Source: Clostridia bacterium
GTDB lineage: Bacteria > Bacillota_A > Clostridia > Christensenellales > Aristaeellaceae
Direction of reading: 5' to 3'
Length of the DNA stretch: 29,507 bases
Assembly: GCA_017432405.1 (NCBI GenBank)
Contig: JAFRJF010000232.1
Span: 1-29,507 of the forward strand
The position numbers and the translations under genes were made by a program. Positions 16,299-24,156 of the stretch are shown here, piece after piece. The first letter of the stretch is position 1; each line of letters begins with the position of its first letter. The notes under the pieces were generated by a model that was given only the letters and a program-made list of their open reading frames with translations, searched no databases and had not been told where the DNA came from.

Positions 16299-17657
16299 AT
16301 GATACGACGCAATCAAAGACAACTGAATCTGTTGAACATCCTCACCGACGCGCTGTTGGTGTTCCTGTCCTACGTGTTCGCCTCCTGGCTGTGGCTGGGC
16401 GTGGTGACGAAGAACACGAACATGGCCTCGCTGGCCAACCTGCGCAACGGATCGGCCATGGCGGCGGTGATCTATGCGCTGTGGACGGTGGCCGTGCTGG
16501 GCATGCTCCGCGTCTACCGGGACACGCGCGTCAGGAAGCTGGGCACCGTGTTCCGGAACATCGCGCTGGGCAACCTGATCGCGCTGGTGACGGCCGCCGC
16601 CCTGCTGTACCTGTTCCGCCTGCAGGAATTCTCCCGCGGCGTGCTGGGCATCTACTATATCACCGTCGTGGCCGCGATGATGGGCAAGCGGCTGGCGATT
16701 CGCCATTTTTCGGCGCAGGGGTACAACCTCAAGCACAACCTGGTGGTGGGCAGCGGACACCTGACCCGGCGCTATGCCGCTGAGGTCGAGAAGGACAGGT
16801 CGCTGGGCGTGCATCTGGCGGGCGTCATATCGCCCAGGGAAGAGGGCTGGGCCGAGAAGCTGGAGGCCCGGCTGCACGGCGAGGGCATCGACGAGGTGAT
16901 ACTGGCCCTGGAGCCGGAGGAGCTGGGCGTGACCGTGCAGGTCATACAGCTCTGCGAGAAGAGCGGCACCAAGGTCAGCGTGATCCCCTTTTACAACGAC
17001 GTGATCCCCACCCGGGCGGACATCGACAACATCGGCTCCATCAAGCTGATCCAGCTGCGCACCACCCCCCTGGACGAGCCCTTCAACGCGCTCCTGAAGC
17101 GGACCTTCGACATCCTCGTCAGCGCGCTGGCGCTGATCTTGCTCAGCCCGCTGCTGGCGATCATCGCCCTGGCAATCAAGCTCTCCAGCGCCGGCCCCGT
17201 ACTGTTCAGGCAGGAGCGGGTGGGGCTCAACAAGAAGCCGTTTACTATGCTGAAATTTCGCAGCATGCGGGTGAACGACGGGCAGGACACGGCCTGGTCC
17301 ACCGAAGCCGACGACCGTCGAACGCCCGTGGGTGCGCTGCTGCGCAAGCTGAGCCTGGACGAGCTGCCCCAGCTTTGGAACGTGCTGCGGGGGGATATGA
17401 GCCTGGTCGGCCCGCGGCCGGAGATCCCCTTCTTCGTGGAACAGTTCCGTGAGACGGTGCCGCTGTACATGGTGAAGAACCAGGTGCGCCCCGGCATCAC
17501 CGGCTGGGCGCAGGTGAACGGCTACCGGGGGGACACCAGCATCCCCAAGCGCATCGAGCACGACATATGGTACATTGAAAACTGGTCCTTCGGCCTGGAC
17601 CTGCGAATCATCCTCAGAACCCTGTTCGGCGGCATGGTGAACAGAGAGGTGGTCTGA
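16299..17657 (+). CDS. WcaJ-type undecaprenyl-phosphate sugar phosphotransferase
   Basis: 452 aa. N-terminal membrane segments (residues ~10-110), a cytoplasmic Rossmann-like domain (NLVVGSGHLTRRYAAEVEKD), then the catalytic bacterial sugar transferase domain: KRTFDILVSALALILLSPLL, KFRSMRVND, LLRKLSLDELPQLWNVLRGD, MSLVGPRPEIPFFVEQF and RPGITGWAQVNGYRGDTS. It transfers a hexose-1-phosphate from UDP-sugar to undecaprenyl phosphate and so starts the repeat unit. It is the last gene of the operon, followed by a terminator. GAGAAGC precedes the ATG. Confidence 0.95.
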   Translation: MIRRNQRQLNLLNILTDALLVFLSYVFASWLWLGVVTKNTNMASLANLRNGSAMAAVIYALWTVAVLGMLRVYRDTRVRKLGTVFRNIALGNLIALVTAAALLYLFRLQEFSRGVLGIYYITVVAAMMGKRLAIRHFSAQGYNLKHNLVVGSGHLTRRYAAEVEKDRSLGVHLAGVISPREEGWAEKLEARLHGEGIDEVILALEPEELGVTVQVIQLCEKSGTKVSVIPFYNDVIPTRADIDNIGSIKLIQLRTTPLDEPFNALLKRTFDILVSALALILLSPLLAIIALAIKLSSAGPVLFRQERVGLNKKPFTMLKFRSMRVNDGQDTAWSTEADDRRTPVGALLRKLSLDELPQLWNVLRGDMSLVGPRPEIPFFVEQFRETVPLYMVKNQVRPGITGWAQVNGYRGDTSIPKRIEHDIWYIENWSFGLDLRIILRTLFGGMVNREVV

Positions 17658-17704
17658 CCGGAGGGGCCGTCGAATGAAAACCGCATACGCCAGGCAATGT
17701 GTAG

Positions 17705-17730
17705 GGCTGTCTTTGAGACGGCCTTTTTTT
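17705..17730 (+). terminator. Intrinsic terminator of the polysaccharide operon
   Basis: GGCTGTCT (17705-17712) and AGACGGCC (17716-17723) form an 8-bp stem with one G-U pair and a 3-base loop, followed by seven T (17724-17730). It sits 48 bases after the stop of the WcaJ-type gene. Confidence 0.9.
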
Positions 17731-17787
17731 CGCGCTGTAGCAGCCACGATCAGTCGCCATGCAATCGCTCTGTGTCGGCGGATGGCA

Positions 17788-17852
17788 ATACAGGCGCGTC
17801 TGACACAAAGTCCTTTCGCTATCCGATTACCCTTATTAGGCGATGCTTCTTT
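17788..17852. repeat. Diverged 65-bp direct repeat, copy A
   Basis: Aligned by eye without gaps, about 47 of 65 bases match copy B at 18618-18682, and most differences are transitions. Shared blocks include AGGCGCG, ATCCGA and ACCCTTATTA. Copy A lies in non-coding DNA; read on the minus strand it corresponds to the 3' end of the kinase gene plus its downstream flank, but with the frame lost (an in-frame stop appears). Confidence 0.6.
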
Positions 17853-17873
17853 AAATCAATAAAAATGTATACA

Positions 17874-17900
17874 ATATGATTGAATAAAATTCAATCATAT
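17874..17900. repeat. 11-bp perfect inverted repeat in AT-rich DNA
   Basis: ATATGATTGAA (17874-17884) and TTCAATCATAT (17890-17900) flank a 5-base loop. It could be an operator-like dyad or a weak hairpin; no adjacent gene start explains it. Confidence 0.5.
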
Positions 17901-18176
17901 AAACCGCGCCATTTTGACAGCCATGTGCTTTTATTTCTATGGCAAGGGCATTTGTTTTGACGCCTGAATTAACCGACCAGGGTCACTTAACCGAAATCGG
18001 AAGGGCAAAAGCGACGGAAACAGAGCCCGGATATCCGCAGATGGAAGGCGCTTCCGCGCGAGGAAAACGGGGCGGATTTCGATTGTTAAGTAGACGGGGG
18101 TCGTTTGTAAACAATTGATACTTTTGCCTGGATTTGGGGATTTGATGCCGCCGGAGGTCCCCGAAAGCGAGTCGAC

Positions 18177-18235
18177 CGGGCAGGCGGGCGCTGCGCGGAA
18201 AGCACGAAAAAACCGTGCGGTTGTGCCCCTGCCCG
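18177..18235. other. Nested hairpin, candidate structured RNA
   Basis: CGGGCAGG (18177-18184) pairs with CCTGCCCG (18228-18235), and inside it GCACG (18202-18206) pairs with CGTGC (18214-18218) around an A-rich loop. The two-level pairing in gene-free DNA is compatible with a small structured RNA, but there is no promoter or family match that I recognise. Confidence 0.35.
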
Positions 18236-18385
18236 AGGCGATTACAAACCAAAGTCGCATCATATGCCGATTATATTTTTATATACGGTCACAGGAATAA
18301 AGCGTATTTTCGCCTTTTTTCGAGGCGGGCGGTTGGGTCCCTGGCGTGGACGAGATGGCAGGGCCGATCGCTGTCCGTCATGCAA

Positions 18386-18452
18386 TATCAGAGTGTGTCA
18401 CTGAAGAGGCATCCCACGATGTGGGATGCCTCTTCAGTGACACACTCTGATA
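18386..18452. repeat. Perfect palindrome with 32-bp arms and 3-base loop
   Basis: Bases 18386-18417 and 18421-18452 are exact reverse complements with GAT between them. No U tract follows on either strand, so it is not a standard intrinsic terminator, although its place between two converging genes would suit a bidirectional one. A palindromic mobile remnant or a double-stranded-RNA hairpin are other options. Confidence 0.8.
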
Positions 18453-18617
18453 CGATGGCGCTGTTCCTCTGAACAGCCTGTTTTCTCATGATGCGTTGGA
18501 ACGCGTGTCGAATCATCGGGGTAGTCGCTAAAGGAAACACCACGCAAACGGGCGGCACCTTATGCGCCGGCCACATCCTGCATATTTCTTGACTTGCCGC
18601 CAGTAAGCCTGTGAAAC

Positions 18618-18682
18618 ATGTAGGCGCGTTCGGGACAAAATCTACTTGCCATCCGACCACCCTTATTACGCGGTGCTTTCTT
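18618..18682. repeat. Diverged 65-bp direct repeat, copy B
   Basis: Partner of copy A at 17788-17852 (~72 percent identical by eye). Its right end covers the last codons and the stop (18666-18668, minus strand) of the histidine kinase gene, and its left end is the kinase 3' flank. Confidence 0.6.
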
Positions 18683-20033
18683 GAGCTTTGGCGTGAATGG
18701 GCAGCCTGACCGAAAAACACGTGCCCTTTTGATAGACGCTTTCCACGTCGATCTCACCATTGTGCGCCACGATGATCCAGCGAACGATGGACAGCCCCAG
18801 GCCGAAGCCGGGATGCCGGGCGTTGGATTTATTGACCTGGTAGAAGCGCTGCCAGATCTTTGGGAGGTTTTCCTCCGATATGCCGATTCCGTTGTCGCGC
18901 ACCCGCAGAACGGCATGTTCTCCCTCCGAGCTCAGTTCCAGCCTGACATATCCGCCGTCCCGACCGTAGCGGACCGCGTTCTCGATCAAATTGGAGACCA
19001 TCCGGATGATCAGCAGCTCGTCGCAGTCGCAATAGACGCCATCGTCAATTTGCCGGACGATGGAGATGGAACGCTCGGCGGCGGAAGGCTCCATCTCCTG
19101 GGCGATGCGCCTGATCAGGTCGGACAGATTGATCCGCTCCACATTCAGTTTGACCTTTTCAAAGTCGATTCTCGACAAAAACAGCATATGGGAAAGCAGC
19201 TGCCCGGTGGTGACGCTGCGCGCGTGTATGGTCTCCAGCGCGGCGTTTTTTTCATCGATATCGGCATTTTCCCGCAGCGCGTATTCGCTCTCGGACCGGA
19301 TGACGCTCAGGGGCGTGCGCAGCTCATGGGAGGCGTCGGATATGAATTGCTTTTCCGCCTCCATGGACCGCTCCAGTCGCGTGAGCATTCCGTTGAGCGC
19401 TTTGGCCAGGCGGTTGACCTCATCCTGGCGGCTTCCGGCGGGAATGCGCTGCCTGAGATCGGAGCTGTTCGTGATGGCTTCCGCCGTGCTGATGATGTTG
19501 TCAAGGGGCCTGAAAATCCGTTTAGTCAGCACATAGCCCCCCAGCGCCGCCGCCAGAAACAGGACGGGCAGCGCGATCAGCAGCGTCAACGCGATCGTGC
19601 GATTGTAGCGGTCGGCAATGCTCGATGAGATGTAAGCCCGCAGCCAGACGGGCGCGCCGTCATCCAGTACGATGCGCCTGTCGTGCATATAGATAAAATC
19701 GCCGTTGCTTTGCCGTATGAGGTTCAGAGGCCTGTTCCGGGGCTTCAGATTGAATTCCCGATCGCCTGCTATGAGGGTGCCGTCCTCGTCCAGCACGGAT
19801 ATGCAGGCGCCGGAATCGAAGCGGATTTCAAGGCCTTTGACGTCCTCGAGGGTGTGGAGCGCCTCAGCGGACTGATTCAGTACGTCGTCGAGGATCTCGG
19901 CGAAATAATCCTGAGAGGATATGCTCTGGCTGAACACCAACAGCCCCACCAGGATTGCCGCGATCAGCACGATGAAGGCCAGGTACCACACCGCGATGCG
20001 GAACTTGATGGAATCCCTTTTGATAAAGCTCAT
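18666..20033 (-). CDS. Sensor histidine kinase (HAMP, HisKA, HATPase_c)
   Basis: 455 aa from the ATG at 20033 (MSFIKRDSIKFRIAVWY), preceded by AGGAG and overlapping the regulator stop by four bases; a longer reading to 20174 would lie inside the regulator. Membrane segments at ~12-36 and ~146-170 enclose an extracytoplasmic sensor domain of ~110 residues with no family that I recognise. A HAMP domain follows (RIFRPLDNIISTAEAI), then the phospho-acceptor His236 in SDASHELRTPLSVIRSE, the N box NLIENAVRYG (~348-357), DNGIGI (380-385) and GFGLGLSIVRWI (409-420). It should phosphorylate the regulator encoded just upstream. Its divergent neighbour operon (20945 onward) is the likeliest target, by position only. 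Confidence 0.95.
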   Translation of the reverse strand: MSFIKRDSIKFRIAVWYLAFIVLIAAILVGLLVFSQSISSQDYFAEILDDVLNQSAEALHTLEDVKGLEIRFDSGACISVLDEDGTLIAGDREFNLKPRNRPLNLIRQSNGDFIYMHDRRIVLDDGAPVWLRAYISSSIADRYNRTIALTLLIALPVLFLAAALGGYVLTKRIFRPLDNIISTAEAITNSSDLRQRIPAGSRQDEVNRLAKALNGMLTRLERSMEAEKQFISDASHELRTPLSVIRSESEYALRENADIDEKNAALETIHARSVTTGQLLSHMLFLSRIDFEKVKLNVERINLSDLIRRIAQEMEPSAAERSISIVRQIDDGVYCDCDELLIIRMVSNLIENAVRYGRDGGYVRLELSSEGEHAVLRVRDNGIGISEENLPKIWQRFYQVNKSNARHPGFGLGLSIVRWIIVAHNGEIDVESVYQKGTCFSVRLPIHAKAQESTA

Positions 20034-20707
20034 GGCTCCTGCTCCCTGATGGTATATCCCACGGAACGGACGGTGTGAATCAGCTTCTGGCTGTGCCCGG
20101 CGTCGATCTTCTTGCGCAGGCCGCTGATGTAGACCTCGACGATGTTGGAATTGCCGATATAGTCGTAATTCCATATGTAGTGCTCGATCTGTTCCCGGCT
20201 CAGCACAATGCCGGCGTTGCGGACCATGTATTCCAGTATGGCGAACTCCCGCAGGCTCAGATCGATCTCCGCACCTGCCCGCGTCACCACCCGGCGCTTG
20301 ATGTCCAGGGTGAGGTCGGCGATCTGGTAAATGTTGTCCCTGTTTTCGGTCAGCCGACGGGAGAGGGCGCGCACCCGGGCGGAGAGCTCGTCCAACGCGA
20401 AGGGCTTGGTCATGTAGTCGTCGGCCCCGGCGTCCAGGCCCTCGATGCGATCCGAGATGGAATCCTTCGCCGTCAGCAGGATCACGGCGGAGCCGATGCC
20501 CTTGCCGCGCATCCAGCGTATGATGTCGAGACCGTTGTCGCGGGGCAGCAGGATATCCATGACGATCACGTCAAAAAAGGTGTTTTCGATCATGGCGCGG
20601 GCGTCGGGTCCGTCCATACAGGCGTCAACAGAATAGCCACATGCCGCCAAGTGCTGGAAAATGATCTTGTTCATATCCCTGTCGTCTTCGACTATCAGTA
20701 TCCTCAT
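20030..20707 (-). CDS. OmpR/PhoB-family response regulator
   Basis: 225 aa, ATG at 20707 with AGAGGAAA upstream. Receiver domain: acidic pocket EDD (residues 7-9), phospho-acceptor Asp51 in VIVMDILLPRDNG, Thr79 in LLTAKD and Lys101 in DDYMTKPFALDEL. A winged-helix DNA-binding domain follows (LREFAILEYMVRNAGIVLSR, then NIVEVYISGLRKKID and IHTVRSVGYTIRE). It is co-transcribed and translationally coupled with the kinase. Candidate binding sites are the dyad and repeats in the upstream intergenic region. Confidence 0.96.
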   Translation of the reverse strand: MRILIVEDDRDMNKIIFQHLAACGYSVDACMDGPDARAMIENTFFDVIVMDILLPRDNGLDIIRWMRGKGIGSAVILLTAKDSISDRIEGLDAGADDYMTKPFALDELSARVRALSRRLTENRDNIYQIADLTLDIKRRVVTRAGAEIDLSLREFAILEYMVRNAGIVLSREQIEHYIWNYDYIGNSNIVEVYISGLRKKIDAGHSQKLIHTVRSVGYTIREQEP

Positions 20708-20724
20708 TTGTCGTTTCCTCTTTC

Positions 20725-20898
20725 AAATGAACCGTGGTAATAACAACAGCATATATACTCATTGTATATATTAATACGTCAGGCTTAAGAAAAGCTGAAT
20801 AAAACCGGAAAGATGACAAATTAAGGCTACAATCCTAAATAGGCTTTTACATTTACCCTGCGCCGATTCAGTTTTCTTTAAGAAATGAACCGTATAAT
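20725..20898. promoter_or_regulatory. Divergent regulatory region between the two-component system and the acylation operon
   Basis: This AT-rich gap holds an 8-bp dyad, ATATATAC (20751-20758) and GTATATAT (20764-20771), and an 11-bp direct repeat AAATGAACCGT at 20725-20735 and 20883-20893, one copy close to each divergent transcription unit. The second copy overlaps a TATAAT at 20893-20898, but without a convincing -35 hexamer, as expected for an activator-dependent promoter. These are candidates for response-regulator sites; none is proven by sequence alone. Confidence 0.4.
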
Positions 20899-20944
20899 CC
20901 GTCCGAGGAGTGTGCGCGAGCTCGCGTCTCGCGCGGAGATACTG

Positions 20945-22267
20945 ATGAAACACACAAAAACCGTCGCTGTCAGGTGCGCGGCGTTCTGCGCGATTTTCGC
21001 GCTGTTATTTGGGTTGATGGCCCGGGCGCTCTCTCATTACCCGGATTACAGGTGCTATCAGCTTGTCGCCGGGTTTTATGAGGAGGCCGAAGGCAGCCTC
21101 GACGCCGTTTACGTGGGCTCCAGCAACTGCTATGCCTTCTGGAACGCGCCGGCGGCCTGGCACAACTACGGGCTGGCGGTCTATCCCTTTGCCAGTCCCT
21201 CCCAGCCCTTTTACGCGACGGAGCACCTCATGCGCGAGGCGCGAAAGACCCAGCCCGACGCGATGTTCATCGTGAACGTCAATTCCGTGGACGAGGACGA
21301 CATGAGCGCCGCCAGCATACACTACCTGGTCAACTACATGCCGGATTCCGAAAACAAGGCGGCGCTGATAGACTATCTGGCCGATCTGCTGGGCTATAAT
21401 GCCATCGACAGGCTGGAGTTCCGCTTTCCATGGCTGCGAATCCGGGAGCTGTGGCTGAGCCTGATCGAGGATGGCCCGCTGCCGCCACTGGACGGGCTCA
21501 AGGGCGCCAGCACCTACGGGAACTATCTCAGCGGCGAGGAGGACATCTCCGGAGGCCATGATATGCCCCCGGATTGGACGCCGGAGCTGCCCGAGGCGCT
21601 GGAAGCCGCTATTGTCAGCCTGCTGGATTACTGCGACGAAACGGGCGTGAGGGTGCTGTTCGTGTCCGTGCCCCGCGTGGAGGATTCCGGGTATTCCAGG
21701 GGAAGGATCGAACGGGCCTGCGACATGATCCGCGACAGGGGCTACGAGGTGCTGGACATGTCGCCCCTGGCGGCCGGGATGGGTCTGGATTTGACCCGGG
21801 ATTACTACAACACCAAGCACGCGAACCTGCACGGCTCCCTAAAGTTCACCCGTTATCTGAGCGAATACCTGATTCGGCATTACGGCCTGAAGGACCGGAG
21901 GGGGAGCGACGGGTACGCAAGCTGGGATCAGGCATGGGCGCGCTATTCGAGCCTCGCCGCGCCGTGGATGCTGGATATTGAAGCCGACATGGCCAACAGG
22001 GATTATGCCCTGCCCGCGCCGGCAGGCATGACAGCCACGGATAACGGCGCTGTGCGCTGGGACGCGGTGGCTGGCGCCGACGGCTGCGCCGTATACCGTA
22101 AAGTCGGCGAGACGGGCGCGTGGACGCGGCTGGGCGACGCTGAAGGCGACGCCTTTGAGGACGCGGCAGCGCCGGAGGGTGCGCGGTATACCGTCGTGCC
22201 CTGGCGCGAGAAAAACGGGGAGATTTACTATGGAAATTTCGATTATTCCGGCGTTGGGGTCGAATAG
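20945..22267 (+). CDS. Membrane-anchored SGNH-like protein with C-terminal FN3-like domain (DltD/AlgJ-like role)
   Basis: 440 aa from the ATG at 20945 (GGAG 8 bases upstream; MKHTKT then a hydrophobic anchor at ~9-27). A longer reading from 20885 would start upstream of the TATAAT candidate. The body resembles extracytoplasmic SGNH partners of MBOAT proteins: VYVGSSNCYAFWN carries the nucleophile Ser (59 or 60), and YYNTKHANLHGSLKFTRYL holds His292. In the usual DxxH block the first position is here Asn (NTKH), so the catalytic Asp seems replaced or supplied elsewhere. Residues ~350-440 form a beta-rich domain (GAVRWDAVAGADGCAVYRK, then ARYTVVPW) resembling fibronectin type III. It probably receives or transfers an acyl group outside the membrane. 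Confidence 0.75.
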   Translation: MKHTKTVAVRCAAFCAIFALLFGLMARALSHYPDYRCYQLVAGFYEEAEGSLDAVYVGSSNCYAFWNAPAAWHNYGLAVYPFASPSQPFYATEHLMREARKTQPDAMFIVNVNSVDEDDMSAASIHYLVNYMPDSENKAALIDYLADLLGYNAIDRLEFRFPWLRIRELWLSLIEDGPLPPLDGLKGASTYGNYLSGEEDISGGHDMPPDWTPELPEALEAAIVSLLDYCDETGVRVLFVSVPRVEDSGYSRGRIERACDMIRDRGYEVLDMSPLAAGMGLDLTRDYYNTKHANLHGSLKFTRYLSEYLIRHYGLKDRRGSDGYASWDQAWARYSSLAAPWMLDIEADMANRDYALPAPAGMTATDNGAVRWDAVAGADGCAVYRKVGETGAWTRLGDAEGDAFEDAAAPEGARYTVVPWREKNGEIYYGNFDYSGVGVE

Positions 22268-22288
22268 CCGTCCGGGCGGGAGAACGGC

Positions 22289-23866
22289 ATGAGCTATCAT
22301 TCGCTGGCGTTCCTCGGCTTTTCCGCCGCGGTGCTGATCGTCTACTATACCCTTGGGCATCGGCGGCAGAGCCTGGCGCTCGCCCTCGCCAACCTGGCGT
22401 TTTACGCCATTGCCGGGGTTCGGTACATCCCCTTCCTGCTGGCGACGATGCTGGCGACCTACTTCGCGGCGCGGCGCATCGACGGTATCTACGCGGCCTC
22501 CGGAAAAGAGCTGGCCGCCTGCTCCGAGCCCGCGCGGAAGAAGCTGATCCGCGCCGAGGCGAAGGCCCGGGCGAAGATATGGCTGGCTGCGGGCATGGCC
22601 GTTTCCATTGGGCTGCTAGTGGCGGGAAAATACACGGGCTTTCTGCTGGAGAATCTGAACGCGGTGCTGAGGCTTATACAGCTGCCGCAGGTTCCGATCT
22701 TCCGGATGATCCTGCCGCTGGGCATCTCCTTTTATACCTTCATGGCGCTGGGCTACCTGCTGGATGTCTACTGGAGGCGCTATTCCGCCGAACGGGATAT
22801 CGTCAAATACGCGGCGTTCCTGGCCTACTTTCCCCACGTGGTTCAGGGCCCCATCGACCGCTACAACGAGTTCTCCTTGCAGCTGGAGGGTGAGATCGCC
22901 TTCGATGTTGACCGCCTCGCCTCCGGGGCGCAGCTGATGCTGTGGGGCTTCTTCAAGAAGCTGGTGGTGGCCGACCGACTGGGCCTGCTGGTGGACACGG
23001 CGTTCACCTACTGGAGCAGAGGGCGCGGCTTCGTACTGATCCTCGCCGTGGCGGCGTACTCCATACAGATCTACGCGGACTTCTCCGGCTGCATCGACAT
23101 CGTGTCAGGCGTGTCCGAGATGCTGGGCATCGGGCTGCGGAGGAACTTCAACCACCCCTATTTTTCCCGGACGATGGGGGAATTCTGGCGGCGCTGGCAC
23201 ATGTCGCTGATGGAGTGGTTCAAGGATTACGTGTATTTCCCGGTGTCCACCTCGGCCTTCGTCAAGAATACCCGCCGCGCCTGGACAAAGCGGGGCTGGA
23301 CGCGGGGGGCGGAGCTGCTGGGCAGCTGCTTTCCCATACTGGTGGTGTGGCTCATCAGCGGCATTTGGCACGGCGCGGCCTGGAAATACGTGGTCTGGGG
23401 GCTGTTCCACGCGGCGCTTCTGATCGGCGCCAACGTGTTTGAACCGGTGTTCGCGGCAGTCAACAGGAGGCTGCGCGTCAACACGGAGCATCCCCTGTGG
23501 CGGCTCTGGCAGATGCTGCGCACCTTCGCGCTGTGCTGTGTCGGCCGGGTGTTCTTCAGGGCGGACAGCCTCGGCGCGGCGCTGTCGTACTTTCGCGCCA
23601 TGCTGCCGCTGGAATTCTCGGTCGATGCGCTGCTCAGCCCGTCCAGCTATGCCATGAGCATCGAAAATGTCATCGTCTCCGTGGTCTCGGTGCTGGTATT
23701 GATCGCGGTGGACGCGGCGCAGGAGCGCATGTCCCTTCGCAAGACGCTGGCGAAGCGAAGCATCGTCCTGCGGTGGGCGCTGATCTACGCCTGTCTCTTC
23801 GCGGTCATACTGTTCGGCATCTACGGCCACGGCTATGGCAAGGCGTTTATCTACGAACAGTTTTAG
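22289..23866 (+). CDS. MBOAT family O-acyltransferase (DltB/AlgI-like)
   Basis: 525 aa polytopic membrane protein starting 21 bases after the SGNH-like gene. MBOAT hallmarks: LPLGISFYTFMALGYLLDVY, FPHVVQGPIDRYNEF, FADFSGCIDIVSGVSEMLGI (here YADFSGCID), the invariant FSRTMGEFWRRWHMSLMEWF (His304) and the catalytic His361 in LISGIWHGAAWKYVVWGLFH. It should pass an acyl group from a cytoplasmic thioester donor across the membrane. With a dedicated carrier protein and ligase in the same operon, the arrangement matches D-alanylation (DltB) more than alginate acetylation. Length is slightly above DltB. Confidence 0.93.
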   Translation: MSYHSLAFLGFSAAVLIVYYTLGHRRQSLALALANLAFYAIAGVRYIPFLLATMLATYFAARRIDGIYAASGKELAACSEPARKKLIRAEAKARAKIWLAAGMAVSIGLLVAGKYTGFLLENLNAVLRLIQLPQVPIFRMILPLGISFYTFMALGYLLDVYWRRYSAERDIVKYAAFLAYFPHVVQGPIDRYNEFSLQLEGEIAFDVDRLASGAQLMLWGFFKKLVVADRLGLLVDTAFTYWSRGRGFVLILAVAAYSIQIYADFSGCIDIVSGVSEMLGIGLRRNFNHPYFSRTMGEFWRRWHMSLMEWFKDYVYFPVSTSAFVKNTRRAWTKRGWTRGAELLGSCFPILVVWLISGIWHGAAWKYVVWGLFHAALLIGANVFEPVFAAVNRRLRVNTEHPLWRLWQMLRTFALCCVGRVFFRADSLGAALSYFRAMLPLEFSVDALLSPSSYAMSIENVIVSVVSVLVLIAVDAAQERMSLRKTLAKRSIVLRWALIYACLFAVILFGIYGHGYGKAFIYEQF

Positions 23867-23916
23867 AACGTGTTTGCCAAATGGCTGAAGCACACTCTAA
23901 TCAAGGAGGATAAATC

Positions 23917-24138
23917 ATGGAACGGATACTTGAAATGCTGAAAAGCCAATTTCCTCTGATCGACTTTGAGTATGAGGATCACCTGGTGACCGGGGGCCAT
24001 CTGGATTCCCTGGCGGTGGTGGGCATCATCGCCAAACTGGAGGACATGTTTGACATCAGCATCACCATGGAGTACATTCAGCCCGACAACTTTGAGTCCG
24101 TCCGGGCCATGTGGAACATGGTTCAGGAACTGCAATAA
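23917..24138 (+). CDS. Acyl carrier protein (DltC-like)
   Basis: 73 aa with a strong AAGGAGG site. A four-helix carrier with the phosphopantetheine attachment Ser31 in GGHLDSLAVVGIIAKLEDMF. It is short and acidic as in DltC and single-domain peptidyl carriers. In this operon it would hold the acyl group activated by the ligase at 26740-28194 and present it to the MBOAT protein. It needs a phosphopantetheinyl transferase from elsewhere. Confidence 0.92.
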   Translation: MERILEMLKSQFPLIDFEYEDHLVTGGHLDSLAVVGIIAKLEDMFDISITMEYIQPDNFESVRAMWNMVQELQ

Positions 24139-24156
24139 CGCAAAGGAGAGAATCAC

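Larger units (their letters stand above)
17658..18665. other. 1-kb convergent intergenic region without credible genes
   Basis: It lies between the 3' end of the polysaccharide operon (plus) and the 3' end of the histidine kinase gene (minus). All open frames are short, lack ribosome binding sites and do not look like proteins. It holds the operon terminator, an 11-bp inverted repeat at 17874-17900, a nested hairpin at 18177-18235, the long palindrome at 18386-18452, a small stem at 18460-18477, and two diverged copies of a ~65-bp sequence (17788-17852 and 18618-18682). Base composition is more AT-rich than the genes, mainly around 17850-17950. It could be an eroded insertion or an unrecognised non-coding RNA locus. 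Confidence 0.7.

Noticed and set aside
17674..18472. Several open frames of 60-108 codons in the intergenic kilobase
   Set aside because: Starts lack ribosome binding sites, the frames cross the terminator and palindrome, and no recognisable protein features appear.
17658..18665. Insertion sequence or transposase in the gene-free region
   Set aside because: No transposase fragment is seen in any frame; only palindromes and diverged repeats are present.
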